Below, piece after piece: positions 1 through 11,475 of a stretch of DNA of 64,000 nucleotides. Origin of the DNA: Apium graveolens (Eukaryota > Streptophyta > Magnoliopsida > Apiales > Apiaceae). Positions within the stretch are counted from its first letter, which is position 1. Each line of letters opens with the position of its first letter. The stretch spans positions 172,917,141 through 172,981,140 of the forward strand of contig NC_133655.1 in the NCBI RefSeq assembly GCF_009905375.1. Reading direction: 5' to 3'. Position numbers and translations under genes: made by a program. A model generated the notes under the pieces. The model did not search any database. It was given only the letters and a program-made list of their open reading frames with translations, and was not told the origin of the DNA.

Positions 1-1964
1 GTGGAGAAATTTTTAGAAGTATATAGACAATGATTCTGGTATTAATAAATGGTATCTTGATATGCCCTGTATCTAGGGAATACATGAGGAACGATTCAAG
101 GATAACCTTAGAGGTTTTACAAGGAGAAAGGTAATATTCAAAATTCTCAAAAATAGAAATGTTGATAAAGGAAATATGACGTAATTATAATGATGCCAAG
201 TGGGGCACGTGTTAAACCACGAGAAGGTATGGATCGAACCAGTAATGGTCGAAGTTGTTCAGGGCAATTAGGACTTAAGATAAAAAGATGTTCTAATTAT
301 GATTGAGAGTTAGTCGTGACAGTGATTAACCTCTAAAGACTGAGGCAATAACTTATGGAAAAATGGTAATATTTTTTTTTTACTCATCAGATTTTAAGGA
401 AAACATCTTCACATAAGCTGTGACTGAAATAAGGTAGAAAAATTATTTGGAGGTGGTTAAAATGACATTGACTGTAAGGAAATTTTACTATCAGGAAAGG
501 CCAAAGAGGTGGCCGACACTTTAAAGGTAAGAGGATAATTATAGGTGCTTGTGCCAAAGGAATACAGTGATGATGGTTAAAGCTATGCAGGTTGTATTAT
601 GGTTTGGAAGATTGACATTCCTTCTGATGACTGTGCAATACCCAACCGTAATAGTAGTTGGTAAAGGTTTAATTCGTGTAATCGCCATGAGCGGGCTATC
701 TATCTCAGAAGATACTATCTTGAGATAAGCCAGGACCATGTTTCAAAAAGGACTAGATAGACCCTTGAGTTAAGTCTTCTATTTAAGGCATACGATTAAG
801 AATGGTATTAACCTGCTATCGTTGCTTTGATTGAAACTCTTCTGCAATTTTATCTGCTTCATGTCATGTATGTATGTCAGGATCAGGAGTGTTCTTCATG
901 AATCATGAAGGGTGATTATGTTACCTCCTTAGAAGGATTTGATACGCCATATATAGACTCCGTATGGTTAGATATTAAGATTTCATGGAACGTGAATGAC
1001 GATAGTAGGTCAGTAGTGGACCATAGTAATGCAGCAATGATTCTGCGAGTAATGAGCTGATTACAACCGTGAGAGTTGTATTGGAATCGATGTTGAGATT
1101 GAGTACCACTAATCGGGTCGTGGTAGTGTATAAGTTATCATTGATAGACTAATTAAGTAGAGTATCTACCTATTGAATATTTATTCCCTCTTATGAAAAG
1201 AGAGTCGTATTACTATATGAGGAAGGTTGCGGTGCAAGCATAGGATTCTAGTAACGATGATGTCTAGAATGAGATCCCAGATTCGATTTTCGATATCGAG
1301 GGAGTTTCAAAGGTAATTGTGTATAAGCTCGAGGAAGAGCATGGGTCCATAGAATGATGGATGGAATAGCAAAAATATTTAGGCATGTGAAATACGATGC
1401 TATAATACTTGATGTTGATATGTATACATATATGTTTTGTTCTCCTATGACAAACCTCTATAGTTCAGAGGTAGGTTCCAAGCCAGATATTTTGTGGCAG
1501 TATATTTTTTTCAAATATACAATTCTCTTCAATTCGTTCTTTTCTCTTCTTTTCATTTCATATAAACTGAGAAGAACAACCTTTCCAGAAGGGGAGGTAT
1601 TGCCGAATGACTATCTATCTGTGTGATAGAAGCCGAGTAGGATACCAGCTATTGTTTAATTGCTTGTCAAGTACTAAAGGCTGGCCACCTTCTGTACTAA
1701 CTATGCGATATAACAAGTGTTCATGATCATAGTGATCTCTCAATGAATTCTTTTACTTCTATATGATGGATCAAGCTTTGAAAGATAGAAGCAGCTGAAG
1801 AAGGAGTAGTAAAGTTGTGGTGGTATTCGGAATGGAAACACATTCGTGATACTAAGGTTGATGAGGTTATTAAAAGGTTATAGAACGCTAACGAGAAAAA
1901 GTATAACCAGTATAATATTAGGAACGGAAGGTAGTAGCGATTACGAACTGGAAAAGAATGGGTA

Positions 1965-2600
1965 GTGAGAAGCAAAAGCTATAATGCTAGAAACTATAAT
2001 GAGAGCCGGTGCAATAGACTTGAAAGAATTTGGAATGATCACTTAACGCGGATTAAGTTATCTCACGATAATCGATCGTATGTCAGTATCGAGGTATCGC
2101 CTTATGAGATCCTTGAGGGAAGACAATGTCGATCTCCCTTATGTTAGGATGAAGTTGTAGAGCGCAAGATGCTCGGACCCGCAGTAGTCCAAAGGACCAG
2201 GGATATAATAGATCTAATCAGAGGACGGCTGGTAGTAACCCAAGATGGACATAAGAGGTATGCTGATTTGACTCAAAAGGACAAAGAGTATGAAATAGGG
2301 GACCTAGTTATGTTATAGGTATCCCTTGGAAAGGATTGATGAGGTTCGGAAAGAAAGGAAAGCTAAGTCTACAATTTGTTGGACCCTTGGATATATTAAG
2401 ATGTTTTGGGAAGTTAGCATATGAGCTAGCCCTACCCCCGAACATGTAGCAAGTCATAACGTGTTCCACGTATCAATGTTAAGGAAGTATAATTTGGATG
2501 CCAGATAAATAGGGACATATGAGCACATAGGCATGCAACCAGACGTAACCTATATGGAGAAACCAGGAAGGGTTATAGATTGAAAAGGAACAAGTGCTTA
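1965..2600 (+). pseudogene. Integrase C-terminal remnant, gypsy family 1 copy A
   Basis: Interrupted translation shows the end of a Ty3/gypsy integrase core and its C-terminal domain: residues resembling the WNDHLTRIKLSHDN stretch, then SPYEILEGRQCRSPL, then VVQRTRDIIDLIRGRL and KDKEYEIGDLVML. These are typical of plant Tekay/Del integrases just before and inside the GPY/F region. Stops fall after CRSPLC and after DLVML, and the frame is lost after about 2320, with YELALPP and MLRKYN recognisable near 2410-2490. The protein would have inserted cDNA into the host chromosome. It is clearly dead. Confidence 0.8.
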
Positions 2601-2736
2601 GGAGAAGGGTTATCAAACTAGTCAGAGTTTGATGGTAGAACCACAATGTGGGAAAATTTACTTGAGAGTTAGAAAGTGCAATGCTAGAGAGGTACCCCCA
2701 TTTGTTTTCTATTTGATTCCGGGACGGAATCCTTTT

Positions 2737-2749
2737 AAGGAGGAGAGAC
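2737..2749 (+). other. Polypurine tract of family 1 copy A
   Basis: A purine run, AAGGAGGAGAGAC, lies directly against the LTR start TGTAATAACCC. This is the plus-strand priming site position of an LTR retrotransposon. Copies B and E have AAGGAGGGGAGAC at the same place. Confidence 0.85.
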
Positions 2750-5700
2750 TGTAATAACCCCCAAAATTTTGAACTTTTTGTAACCCTTGTGAATAGTGTT
2801 TTTGCTGAATGACAAAACTTTTCATGCCACACTATGTAGGGGTTCTGTTATGGATATTCTGAGATTTTATTAGTACTCTATATGGTATATAAGTGTATGT
2901 AAAGATCGTCAGAATCCAATTCCGAACACTTTGATTTTTCCCAGAAATTCACTAGATACGGAAAGAATTGAGTATAAGGTAACAGGATAAAAAGGATTTA
3001 AATTCAAGGATTTAAATTCAAGGATTTTATTAGAGGATCATAAAAAGGAATATAATGTATTAATAAAGGTTAAGGGAACCTAAGTAATAAGATCCCGGGT
3101 ATGATCCCTCAAACGATAAACGAAAGCGAAAGTTAAGCGAACCGTATAACAGATCAGCGGTCATTAGGCAAACAATTAGGAAGTTAATCAAAGAGATTAG
3201 AGGGGATGATGTCACCCAACCAATGAGAAGAGGACAAAGAGGGGAGGATGACATCACATGATGACATAAGCATGACATAAGGAGAAGGAGATGTGGTTGG
3301 TTTATAACCACACAAAGACAAGGTTAATAAGGTAATTAACTAAAACAAAAACAAAACTACATCCACCAAGCCAAAGCAAATCATTTCATCAAAACAAAAA
3401 AAAATTGTATTCTCTTCACCAAGAACATTTGCTCTCGGCTTTTCCTATTTTTCAAAGAGAAGATTTTCAAAAACCAAGATCCAAGCTTCCTAAATTGGTA
3501 AGATAATTCTCTAGTATTCCTTATGCATAGTTATGGCTATCTTATGAGTTTAAGCCTCTAATTCATTCTCAATCTTCTCCAAGAAATCAATGAGGAAGAT
3601 AATGAATAGTGATTTCAAGGTTTTTAACTTGATTTTTCTTGTTTTTCCTTTAAGATCCAAGCATCCCTAAGACTCCTCAAGGCTTCCTAAGGCTTCTTAG
3701 CTACTCACACCACTTCAAGGAAGGTATATCATCTCCAAACCCTAGCTTTAGTTGGTATATTAGGATGATTTTGGTTGTTATGATAATAGAGTAGCTTAAT
3801 GATGGTTGGTTTAGAGTTGGGTTGGAATGGTGGTGAATGAAATGTTGAAATCTTATGGTTTGGTTAAAGGATTTAGTATAGTTTAAATTCAAGTTTTAGG
3901 AACTAGTATAAGTGTTAATAATGAGTTGATTGGGGCTTTTGTAATGTGATATGGATGGACTTTGATTGTATGAATGGATTGGGGTTGTTTGATGATTGAA
4001 TTGGAATGGTATAAAATTGGGAAATCGCGTAAACATAGCCGTCGCAATGTCCGATTTACTTTAGACTGCTTTTGTACATAACATTAGGACCCGAGAACTA
4101 CCTTCTAGGTTTTGACCATTGCCATGTTTAGATATTTCATGTTACGAGCTTCGTTTTGATATGTGGTTCATTTGATTTCGATGAACGGTTTAGGAGAAAC
4201 GGCCGTTTTAAGTAACGACATTTCGCGAATGAAACATTACCCCTCGCCTTACTTTGAAACATAGGTTAAAGACCTTAAAGGACTAATTGAAGTATGAACA
4301 TTTATGTAAGGTGTAATAGGTAGTTGGTAAGACACTTGCGAAAGAATCGCCTTAAAACTTGTAATGGGTAATTTATTAAAAATGGTAGAGCCGAGGGTAC
4401 TCGAGTGACTTAAGAGAATCAGTAAGCGCAAAACGAGCGTTAGAGTCTAATTTGATTAAAGTATAGATTTACAAGTGACTTTGGTTTAATTCCAACTTAC
4501 TTGTAGTCACTCAGGCAAGTTTTCTATCCGTTATCCTGTTGTTGTGATGTATACACTTGTATATGCATTATCTTGTGATAGATGCATGATGGTTAAAATT
4601 AGCAAATTCTTGCGATATATTGTAGCATGTGATATGGTACATATGCATGCCTGTTTCGTATTCTTGCCATATATATTTGTTGGTTCAGTTGATAATACCT
4701 ATGCTAGAGAATAGCGGTAATTTGCATATACCCTTAGTATAGGGACCCAAAGGTGAAAATATTTTCTAAAACCGGGAGTCGAGGATCCCGAGTAGATTTT
4801 ATATATATATATTTATATATATATGGTTATAGTTTTCAAAACTATTAATCGAATAAGGTTTATTCGATAACTTTATATTATTTAATGAATATTATTTCGA
4901 ATATTCATTCGAGGGCTTATGACTCAGCTTATTTTATTTATTGAATATTATTTGAATATTCATTTGAGGATCTATGACTCCGATTATTTGCTGAGATATA
5001 TTCTTTATTTTATTAAAGAATAAAGTGTCGATAATCAAACTTACTTTTGATTATTCAAATAAAGATAGTACCTTCGTATAAGTATATCTTTGGTTATTTA
5101 ATATTCATTTCAAGTATAAGTTTTAAAACTTCTACTTCAATTATTTTTATAAAGATTATTCTTTATGGGAATATTATTTAAATAATAATATTCAGATATT
5201 TTCTAATATATTGGGACTGATTTATTTTGTTAAATCAGCATCACTCCGAACATTCTCAAAAATGTTTTGCGAGTCTTCAAAATAATTTTTAAAAGTTAGA
5301 GCGGATCCCAAAACTCATTTTTATATTTAAGATCCTCCTTTCGAAGGGGATTTAAATACTCGCTAAAAACCTGAGGGATCCGGCTCTGTGGTGTGTTTTA
5401 TATTCGCAACAAGGTTGCTGTCTTGATAAAAGAATTTTGATTACTTACCCAACACTCGGGAAGTAAAATTCTTGGAACAAGTTAATCCATTAACAGGCAT
5501 CGCCTGGGAAATATCGGTGAGTTTTCCTTTCCAACTAGATACGATTTCTTGGTGGAGCCGTATCAACAAGTTTCTACTTGGGGAAAGGGGGGATGAGCTT
5601 TACGTTTCAGAGTCATGGATTTCATCTGAACTAGGAGTAGCATAAGTGGTCGGGTGGCGCCGGCCCAGCCTTATTATATTGGCCCATAATGGCCTGGAAG

Positions 5701-6910
5701 TTCCGCTAAGGCGGTCCATTCCTTAGGAGTTCAGTGTTCGGTTGACAAGTAAATCTGACAGGTTCTCCTCTATATGTAGAAAATGGTGGGGTTGTACTAC
5801 TACGACTGATCATCGTAAGTGGTCTTCCTGGCGCGGCAAACTCCCGTAATGAGTTCATCATCCAATTGGATATTTATGCAACACTACCCAGAGCACTTCG
5901 ATAAAAAGGCTACGGTTGGGCGATTGTTGAGTGTTGGCAGGGTCAAGTTTTCAAATTGATGTGTGCATCAAATGGAGTATCTCATAACTTCATTTTATTT
6001 TGATGATATTTTAAAGATTGAATCTATTCAAGTATTATCTTATAGTCTCATCTATGTGATGAACTTTTGAACTAATTATAACTTGAACGGTGGTAGTTCA
6101 AGTAGTATTTGGAAAAGATATAAGTATATTGGAGTATCTTGTAACTTCATCTTTTAAACTTATATCTAGTAAATGATTATCTTATGCATGTCAAAGATTT
6201 TTAGAAAAACGTTGAGACAAGGTTAGATATATGAGATCACCTTGCAACGATAGTTTTATACAGTATAAACTGGAACTCTGTGTATATTATGCATGGAAGA
6301 GGACTTCCAAGATTTTGAAAAGTATATATGTATATATACTGAATATTTTGTGACTTCGTCGCATTAAGGTATCAAACTTGGTTCATTTCTTTTGACCAAG
6401 ACTTTCATGAGTACTATGAGAAGGCTCATATACTGTAAATCATTATACATATTATTTTGGTGGGCTTGCTGCTCACCCTTGCTTTCTTCTTTCATCACAC
6501 AACAACAAATAGAAAAGATGAACAGGACCAAGCTCCCAATTCGCGAGCGGATAGGAAACGTTCCGCAGTTTCCTATAGGCGTTGATGTCGCTGTAGCTGA
6601 GGTAGGAAATACCAATAGGCTAGGCTTCAACTTTTGATGTACCAGATTTATGTATATTTATGAATTGTAATAATGGCAAAGAAATGTAAATTTATTTAGA
6701 AACCCTTTTAAGTATTGGCATATATTTGTGGAATAAAATGACTTGTGATTATTTTTGGATATTCATCCCTGAGACTATAACTTGTGGTGTGTGTGTTTAT
6801 TGTGGGGTCACAGTACAGAGTAGTTGATTATTTATTAAGATTGGGTGTTATTAAGGGAAATGGAACTCGTGACAACCCGGATCCCCGACCCCGGATTTGG
6901 GGGTGTTACA
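2750..6910 (+). repeat. 3' LTR of family 1 gypsy copy A (4.16 kb)
   Basis: The LTR begins TGTAATAACCCC and ends GGGGGTGTTACA, giving the TG...CA ends of an LTR. At more than 4 kb it is very long for a plant gypsy LTR. It aligns along its length to the LTRs at 14556-18775 (reverse), 24359-27921 (reverse), 37269-41599 and 47099-51431. It is the most diverged copy and carries only two of the roughly 55-base AT-rich repeat units near 4885-4990. The following five bases, AAATC, would be the target duplication, but the partner side is outside the window. It sits in the tail of a copia element (6911-6958). Confidence 0.92.
6392..6637 (+). other. Conserved short ORF within family 1 LTR A
   Basis: An 81-codon ORF near the 3' end of the LTR matches ORFs at the same place in the other family 1 LTRs. 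The first 40 residues, including FWWACCSPLLSSFITQQQ, are nearly the same at DNA level. The second half differs in DNA from copies B and E but keeps a basic segment followed by a hydrophobic one. It could be a small protein, a remnant of one, or a conserved RNA element in the R/U5 part of the LTR. No known family is recognised. Confidence 0.4.
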
Positions 6911-6958
6911 AAATCTATTAACTTGTACATTTTGCATAATTTATAAGTTGGGGGAGAT
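6911..6958 (+). other. Tail and polypurine tract of copia element J
   Basis: The short stretch between the gypsy LTR end and the copia LTR resembles the tail upstream of the LTR at 9562 (CTTGTACATTTTG, then TTGGGGGAGAT). The purine run GTTGGGGGAGAT directly precedes TGTTAGATAT, so this is the priming tract of a 3' LTR. The rest of element J to the left was displaced by gypsy copy A. Confidence 0.75.
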
Positions 6959-7506
6959 TGTTAGATATATTTAAGATGTCATGTCTAATATGATTCATGT
7001 TTAGTTTTCAGATCTTAACAAACAGGACATATCAGGACTTACTGAAATCAGGATTTATTGGAAGTCAGAACTTAATATCAGAACTTAAGTACGGGAAGAC
7101 TTACAAATAAGGAAGGAAGCTGATTTACAGTAGAAGATCAAGACTAAAACAAAAGAAGATATGCATGGAAAGAGTTAGAAGACTGGAAGACTTGTAGAAG
7201 ATATCTAATTGATATATTTTAGGAGACAGAATTGTATTCCATATCAATTAGAAGTTATATTATAACTGTGTACTATATAAACACAGACTTGGGGTTTACA
7301 CTATAAGTGTTATCATTATCGAGAAGATTATACATTATAACCTAGCAACTCTTAGTGATATTTGTTCATCACTGAGAGAGAACAACAGTTCTTATTGTAA
7401 CAGAGTTTATTCAATATACTTGATCTTTGTTACATACTTGTGTTAAATAGATTTAATTGTGACAACACTGTATTCACCCCCTTCCACAGTGTTGTGTGAT
7501 CTAACA
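6959..7506 (+). repeat. 3' LTR of SIRE-type copia element J (548 bp)
   Basis: The LTR begins TGTTAGATATA and ends GATCTAACA. It matches the 5' LTR of element F (51570-52184) in the ends, in the TATA region and in the final block CACTGTATTCACCCCC. A purine tract stands before it, so it is a 3' LTR on the plus strand. The sequence after it is the interior of an env-like gene from another copia element, so J inserted there. The first bases after the LTR, GATGA, would be the target duplication. The LTR carries ATCAGAACTT at 7077-7086. Confidence 0.88.
7274..7281 (+). promoter_or_regulatory. TATA box of copia LTR J
   Basis: TATATAAA followed by CACAG is placed in the middle of the LTR. The same context occurs in the LTRs at 9846-9853 and 51946-51953, which supports a core promoter where U3 meets R. 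Confidence 0.7.
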
Positions 7507-9470
7507 GATGATAAGGTCTCTTCTATAGGTGACAAACTGGATGCTCTATTTTCTCTTCTTTCAAATACTGATGGCAAAAAAGGGGAGAAGATAGCTGCTA
7601 CAAAATGTACACCAGATTCTATCCAGACAAAGGATAAATATATTGATGATGATGGTGATGGTGATAAGAATAATCCGGTTCAAGATGTTCAAATTGCTTC
7701 TACTGCTCAACAACCTCAAAATTCCAAGAAGACTCCTTCAAGACAAAGGAAGTCTACTGGTACTCACAAATCCAAGCACAAGACTATTGTTGGTGTTCCT
7801 GAGGATGATGATGTTACAATCTCTAATTTAGCAGATGCTAAGGGATTATTCTTTCCTTACAGGCATAAGGAAACAGGTGAAGAGATTGTCTTATACTACA
7901 AAGACAAGAGGTTTGAGCAAAAGAATGCTAGGAGTGCTCTTGGGTATATAACTAAAGAATTTCCTGATCTGACACCTAAAGAAGCGATTATGCAACAAAA
8001 GGAGCTAATGGCTCAGATTGAAGCTGAAGCTAACACTTCTAAGGGAAGAGGAAAAAGAGGTGGTAGATCTACAAGAGCTAGAGGAAGAGTAAGAGGAAGA
8101 GGAGGAAGAATTTCTAAACCAAGTCAAGTGACTACATTTAACTCTACTTTTATAAATTTTCTATCCAGAGAAGGGTATGTTCCTGTACAAGGACATGAAG
8201 GACATGAAGAAGATGAAGAAGTTCAGAAGCCAGAAGAGTTGATTATACCAAGGAAGAAAAGATCAGCCACTGACATTGATCAAGCTGATACAGCAAATCA
8301 GAATGTAACTCCTGATGCAGACACAAATCCTGAGGTAAAAGCAGATCCTGATGCTATGAACCTGATAACTGATTTTGACTCTGATGAAAAGGTGATCGAA
8401 GCATTAAATGATTCATCCCTTACTCCAGTAGTCACTCCTCACTCTTCAGAGGTTGATGAAAAAGAAAAGGTTGATAGGAGGAATGCTGATAAGGCATGTA
8501 AAGAATATTTGCAGAGAGTTTTAAAATCAAAGAGAGAGCTATCGCATAAAACAAAAGGGAAGATTAATGATCTGTCTACAAGTTATGCTCCTCTCAGCAA
8601 GAAGGACAGAAGATGGAAAGATATTTATACATTTGACTATCCTAAAGGGTTCAAGCATGTTGAATTTGTGTCAGCAGGTTTAAGAGATTCTATTCCAGAA
8701 CAGAAAGATGTTGATAAGTCCATCAAGAAACCTTCTTGGGTGGAATACAATGAAAAACTGAAACTTGTCAAATCTCGAACCAGAGGAGGGATTGGTTATT
8801 CTGATATGGAGATTCTAAGATCTGATCTGCTGGATACAAATACTCTGACAGAGAATCTTGGTGAAAAAGTTTCTCCTTCACATCTTGAGAAAGTTGAAGC
8901 TGTGAAGATTGTCTATAGAAAGATAAATGATAATAATGTCAGAGAAGAGATTATGTACTTTTTTAGGGATGGTAAAGTAAAGAACTTTACATTGCAGCAA
9001 CTCTTAATGAAACTGTGATAGAATTGAAATACATTCACTATCTTCTTAGAGTTGAGAACAGTGTCACTGGAAACTGGTCTTCTATGATACTTGAAGTCAT
9101 CAGAAGAAAAGTCATGACAAAAGATGATAAATACAATAGTGATTATGTTCCTGAGTACAGAACTTATACTGGTCAAGAAATGAAGATGAAAAAGGGAGCT
9201 GCAGTGCTACAAGTTTTTCTCAACAGTCCTCAGTTATCCTTCAGTCCTGATCATGAAGATGTAAGTTTAAGCTACATGTTGATTGGAAATCTTGAGATAG
9301 GCAAAATCTCAATTTCTAAATTGAGATCAACTATCTATCATCTTGGAGAAGACACTGAAGAGAAGAGAGAGTTGAAGAAAAAGATTGTTAAAGTCTTACG
9401 AGACAAGGAGGAAGAGAGATTGAAAAACTTTCTGGAAACAACTATCAGTTATCTGAAGTTACTGAAGTAA
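7507..9470 (+). pseudogene. Env-like 3' ORF of SIRE-type copia element G (5'-truncated, frameshifted)
   Basis: A long frame runs from the LTR J boundary to a stop at 9016-9018, then continues in another frame to 9470. The apparent start inside the LTR (7459) is not real, because the gene is cut by the LTR. The product resembles the env-like region of element F: a KKGEK segment near the beginning, an acidic and basic low-complexity middle, an Arg/Gly-rich tract at about 8040-8120, and a helical C-terminus (LGEDTEEKRELKKKIVKVL) matching the F sequence near 63900-64000. I see no clear signal peptide or membrane segment in the visible part. The change of frame near 9015 looks like a one-base loss. 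Its role in the element is unknown; env-like is a positional name. It ends 81 bases before the polypurine tract. Confidence 0.75.
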
Positions 9471-9550
9471 GCTTTACTTCTTGTACATTTTGTAGATTGG
9501 TTTTGGCATCATTGAGAATGAAATTTGTGCTTCATTACATTAAGCATAAA

Positions 9551-9561
9551 TTGGGGGAGAT
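9551..9561 (+). other. Polypurine tract of copia element G
   Basis: TTGGGGGAGAT stands directly before the LTR start TGTTACATATT, and the same tract precedes LTR J. It marks the LTR that follows as a 3' LTR. Confidence 0.8.
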
Positions 9562-10031
9562 TGTTACATATTAAATTCTTATTGATCAAAAGAAGCTCAG
9601 GATCTGGTTGTTCGGGTGTCATCAGTATCTGATGTGTCGTCGGGATTTGACACATCATCAGCATTTGGATGACATCAGTATTTGAAGACAGTCAGCTTAG
9701 AAGATTTGTTATGTTCCTTATATTGTGGAGCAGATATCTTTTACGTCTGAGTTATAGGATTTTATCTATTCAGTTGAAGATATGTATCAGTTTCAGTTAG
9801 ATTTTGATGATGCATATCTTAGATTGATTTGTTGTAGCTGTGTAGTATATAAACACAGTTTAGGTCATCACTTAGGTATCGAACTCGAGTATCATTTGAC
9901 CTAGCAGCTTTCAAGAACATCAATATTTCTTGAGAGAGTTTTATAACAGTTTTTATCAGATATATAAAAAGTTGTTATATTTTATTACTTGTTCGAAACA
10001 TTTATACAATTGTATCCAACCCCCTTTAACA
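9562..10031 (+). repeat. LTR of copia element G (470 bp)
   Basis: The LTR starts TGTTACATA and ends CCCTTTAACA, with short inverted ends (TGTTA...TAACA). It contains a TATA box at 9846-9853 in the same context as LTRs J and F. Upstream are the env-like gene and polypurine tract of G. Downstream is the middle of a copia gag rather than flanking host DNA. It also contains repeated CATCAG-type words around 9615-9685, related to the CCGTCGGG-type words of the LTR at 11476-12458. Confidence 0.82.
9846..9853 (+). promoter_or_regulatory. TATA box of copia LTR G
   Basis: TATATAAACACAG is shared with LTRs J and F, although much of the rest of this LTR differs. It is the likely core promoter. Confidence 0.65.
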
Positions 10032-10857
10032 ATTGTATCTTCACTGGGCAACAAGAACAAGTCAATCTAGAACTGGAAGAAGATGAGTTCTACACCTTGG
10101 ATGAACTTGATGAGCTTGATCAGTCAATGGCCTATCTGGCAAGAAAGTTCTCTAACATTAGACTAAAGAAGCCAAGTTTCTTCAAGGGTAAATGAAAGTC
10201 TTTCAACAAAGACATCAACTTGAAAGGAAAAGGGAAGTACACATCTGATAGGCAAAATGGTTACAAAACTGGATCTGTTGACGGATAAAAGATAAGGTGC
10301 TTCAACTGTGATGAACTAGGCCATTTTGCTACAGAATGCAGGAAACTTAAGAAGGCAAGGAAGGACAAAGCTTATCTTAAACTGGAAGCAAAGTATGAAG
10401 CTCTTCTAAAGAAATAGTAAAGCAAAGCTTATATTGCTGAGGGAAAAAGTTGGGATGATTCTGATAATGATGAAGATGAGGAAGTTGGAAATTATGCTTT
10501 AATGGCCTTGAAGCAAGGAGAATCATCCTCATCAAGATCACAGGTACCAACTCTCACTACCATTGATTTAAATGTGAGTCAATATAAGGAAGTTGTAGAA
10601 AAGATAAGCACAAAAATGTTTCACATACATACAAGTATGGTTGCTCCTAATGAAGAAGTTAGCAGACTGGTAAAGATAAATGAGAAGCTTGAAAGTCAGA
10701 AACAAGAAGCTAAATTGTTGTTAGTGGAGCTTGAAACTGTAAGACAAGAAAATGCATATCTGAGGAACAAGCTCAAGCGTGCAAGTGAAATTGAAGCAGT
10801 GCTAAGGGAGAAACTGGAAAAGAATGAAGTTAAATTGAAATCCTTCAAGAATGTTGC
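10032..10857 (+). pseudogene. gag: Gag C-terminal part of copia element H (N-terminus missing)
   Basis: The frame begins immediately after the LTR with no PBS and no N-terminal capsid part. It shows an acidic stretch (about 10078-10130), a basic stretch, then a CCHC zinc knuckle (CFNCDELGHFATEC) near 10296-10340, followed by an acidic segment and a coiled coil of about 90 residues (10580-10850). Stops occur near 10194, 10287 and 10417. The zinc knuckle binds genomic RNA during packaging in this family. The protease that should follow is missing: the frame breaks at a short repeat near 10858 and resumes in the integrase N-terminal part. Confidence 0.8.
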
Positions 10858-10860
10858 AGC

Positions 10861-11475
10861 TTGTTTGTTGCTCTGAAAGGAGCAAGAAAAGGAAGCTTGT
10901 TTGTTGCAAACTTGGACTCAACAAATAAGGATGGAATTTATTGCTTCTACACCAAGGCATCAGAAGAACAAAGCAAGTTATGGCATAAGAAGCTGTCTCA
11001 CTTGAATTTCAAGGCAATTAACACCTTGGTCAGAAAGGAGTTAGTAAGAGACATGCCTAAACTGGAGTTTGCTCAAGTTGAAGTTTGTGAAGCTTGTCAG
11101 AAAGGAAAAATGAAAAGATCAAGTCACAAGTCAAAACTATAAATTCTATAAGTGGACCATTGCAACTTATTCACATGGACTTGTTTGGACCAGTAAATGT
11201 CTTATCTATTTCAAGAAACAAATATGCACTTGTGATGGTGGATGATTTCTCAAGATACACTTGGGTAGAGTTCATGCACTCTAAAGATGAAACCCCACAC
11301 ATCATAATTGAGCACATCAAGAAGATGGAAAAACAAGCTGAAGATCACAATTGTGTAAAAAGATTGAGAAGTGATAATGGAACAGAATTCAGAAATGCAA
11401 TATTGAGTGAATTCTGCAAAAGCAAGGGCATTGTTCAAGAATTCTCAGCTGCTAGAACACCTCAAAAAAATGGAG
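10861..11475 (+). pseudogene. pol: Integrase N-terminal part of copia element H (interrupted by an LTR insertion)
   Basis: The fragment has the HHCC zinc-binding pattern (WHKKLSHL ... CEACQKGK) at about 10980-11110. It continues into the catalytic core with HMDLFGPV and RSDNGTEF, the first two catalytic Asp residues of a copia integrase. It stops at TPQKNGV, just before the catalytic Glu, where the minus-strand LTR at 11476 is inserted. A stop at about 11140 followed by the same protein in another frame indicates a one-base loss in an A run. The expected residual protein after 11475 is replaced by LTR sequence. Confidence 0.85.
11471..11475. other. Putative target duplication left of copia LTR I
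   Basis: TGGAG directly precedes the LTR boundary inside the integrase frame. The partner copy is not available because the other end of element I is lost. Confidence 0.4.

Larger units (their letters stand above)
1..2749 (+). mobile_element. Internal region, 3' part, of family 1 gypsy element copy A (coding-dead)
   Basis: This is the end of the interior of a Ty3/gypsy element whose 5' half lies outside the window. It matches the last 2.75 kb of the interior of copy E (about 44340-47098) nearly base for base by eye, including the run around the start and the polypurine tract at the end. No frame stays open for a useful length. The only recognisable coding remnant is the integrase C-terminal part at about 1965-2600. 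The stretch 1-1960 holds no domain I can name. Lineage by the integrase tail is Tekay/Del-like chromovirus. Confidence 0.85.

Noticed and set aside
1354..1626. 90-codon ORF in copy A interior, also at 45702
   Set aside because: The copy E version is shorter and shifted, there is no domain, and the frame is not kept among copies.
7459..7506. Start of the 519-codon frame at 7459
   Set aside because: It begins inside the copia LTR at a GTG; the frame reads from LTR into a truncated env-like gene.
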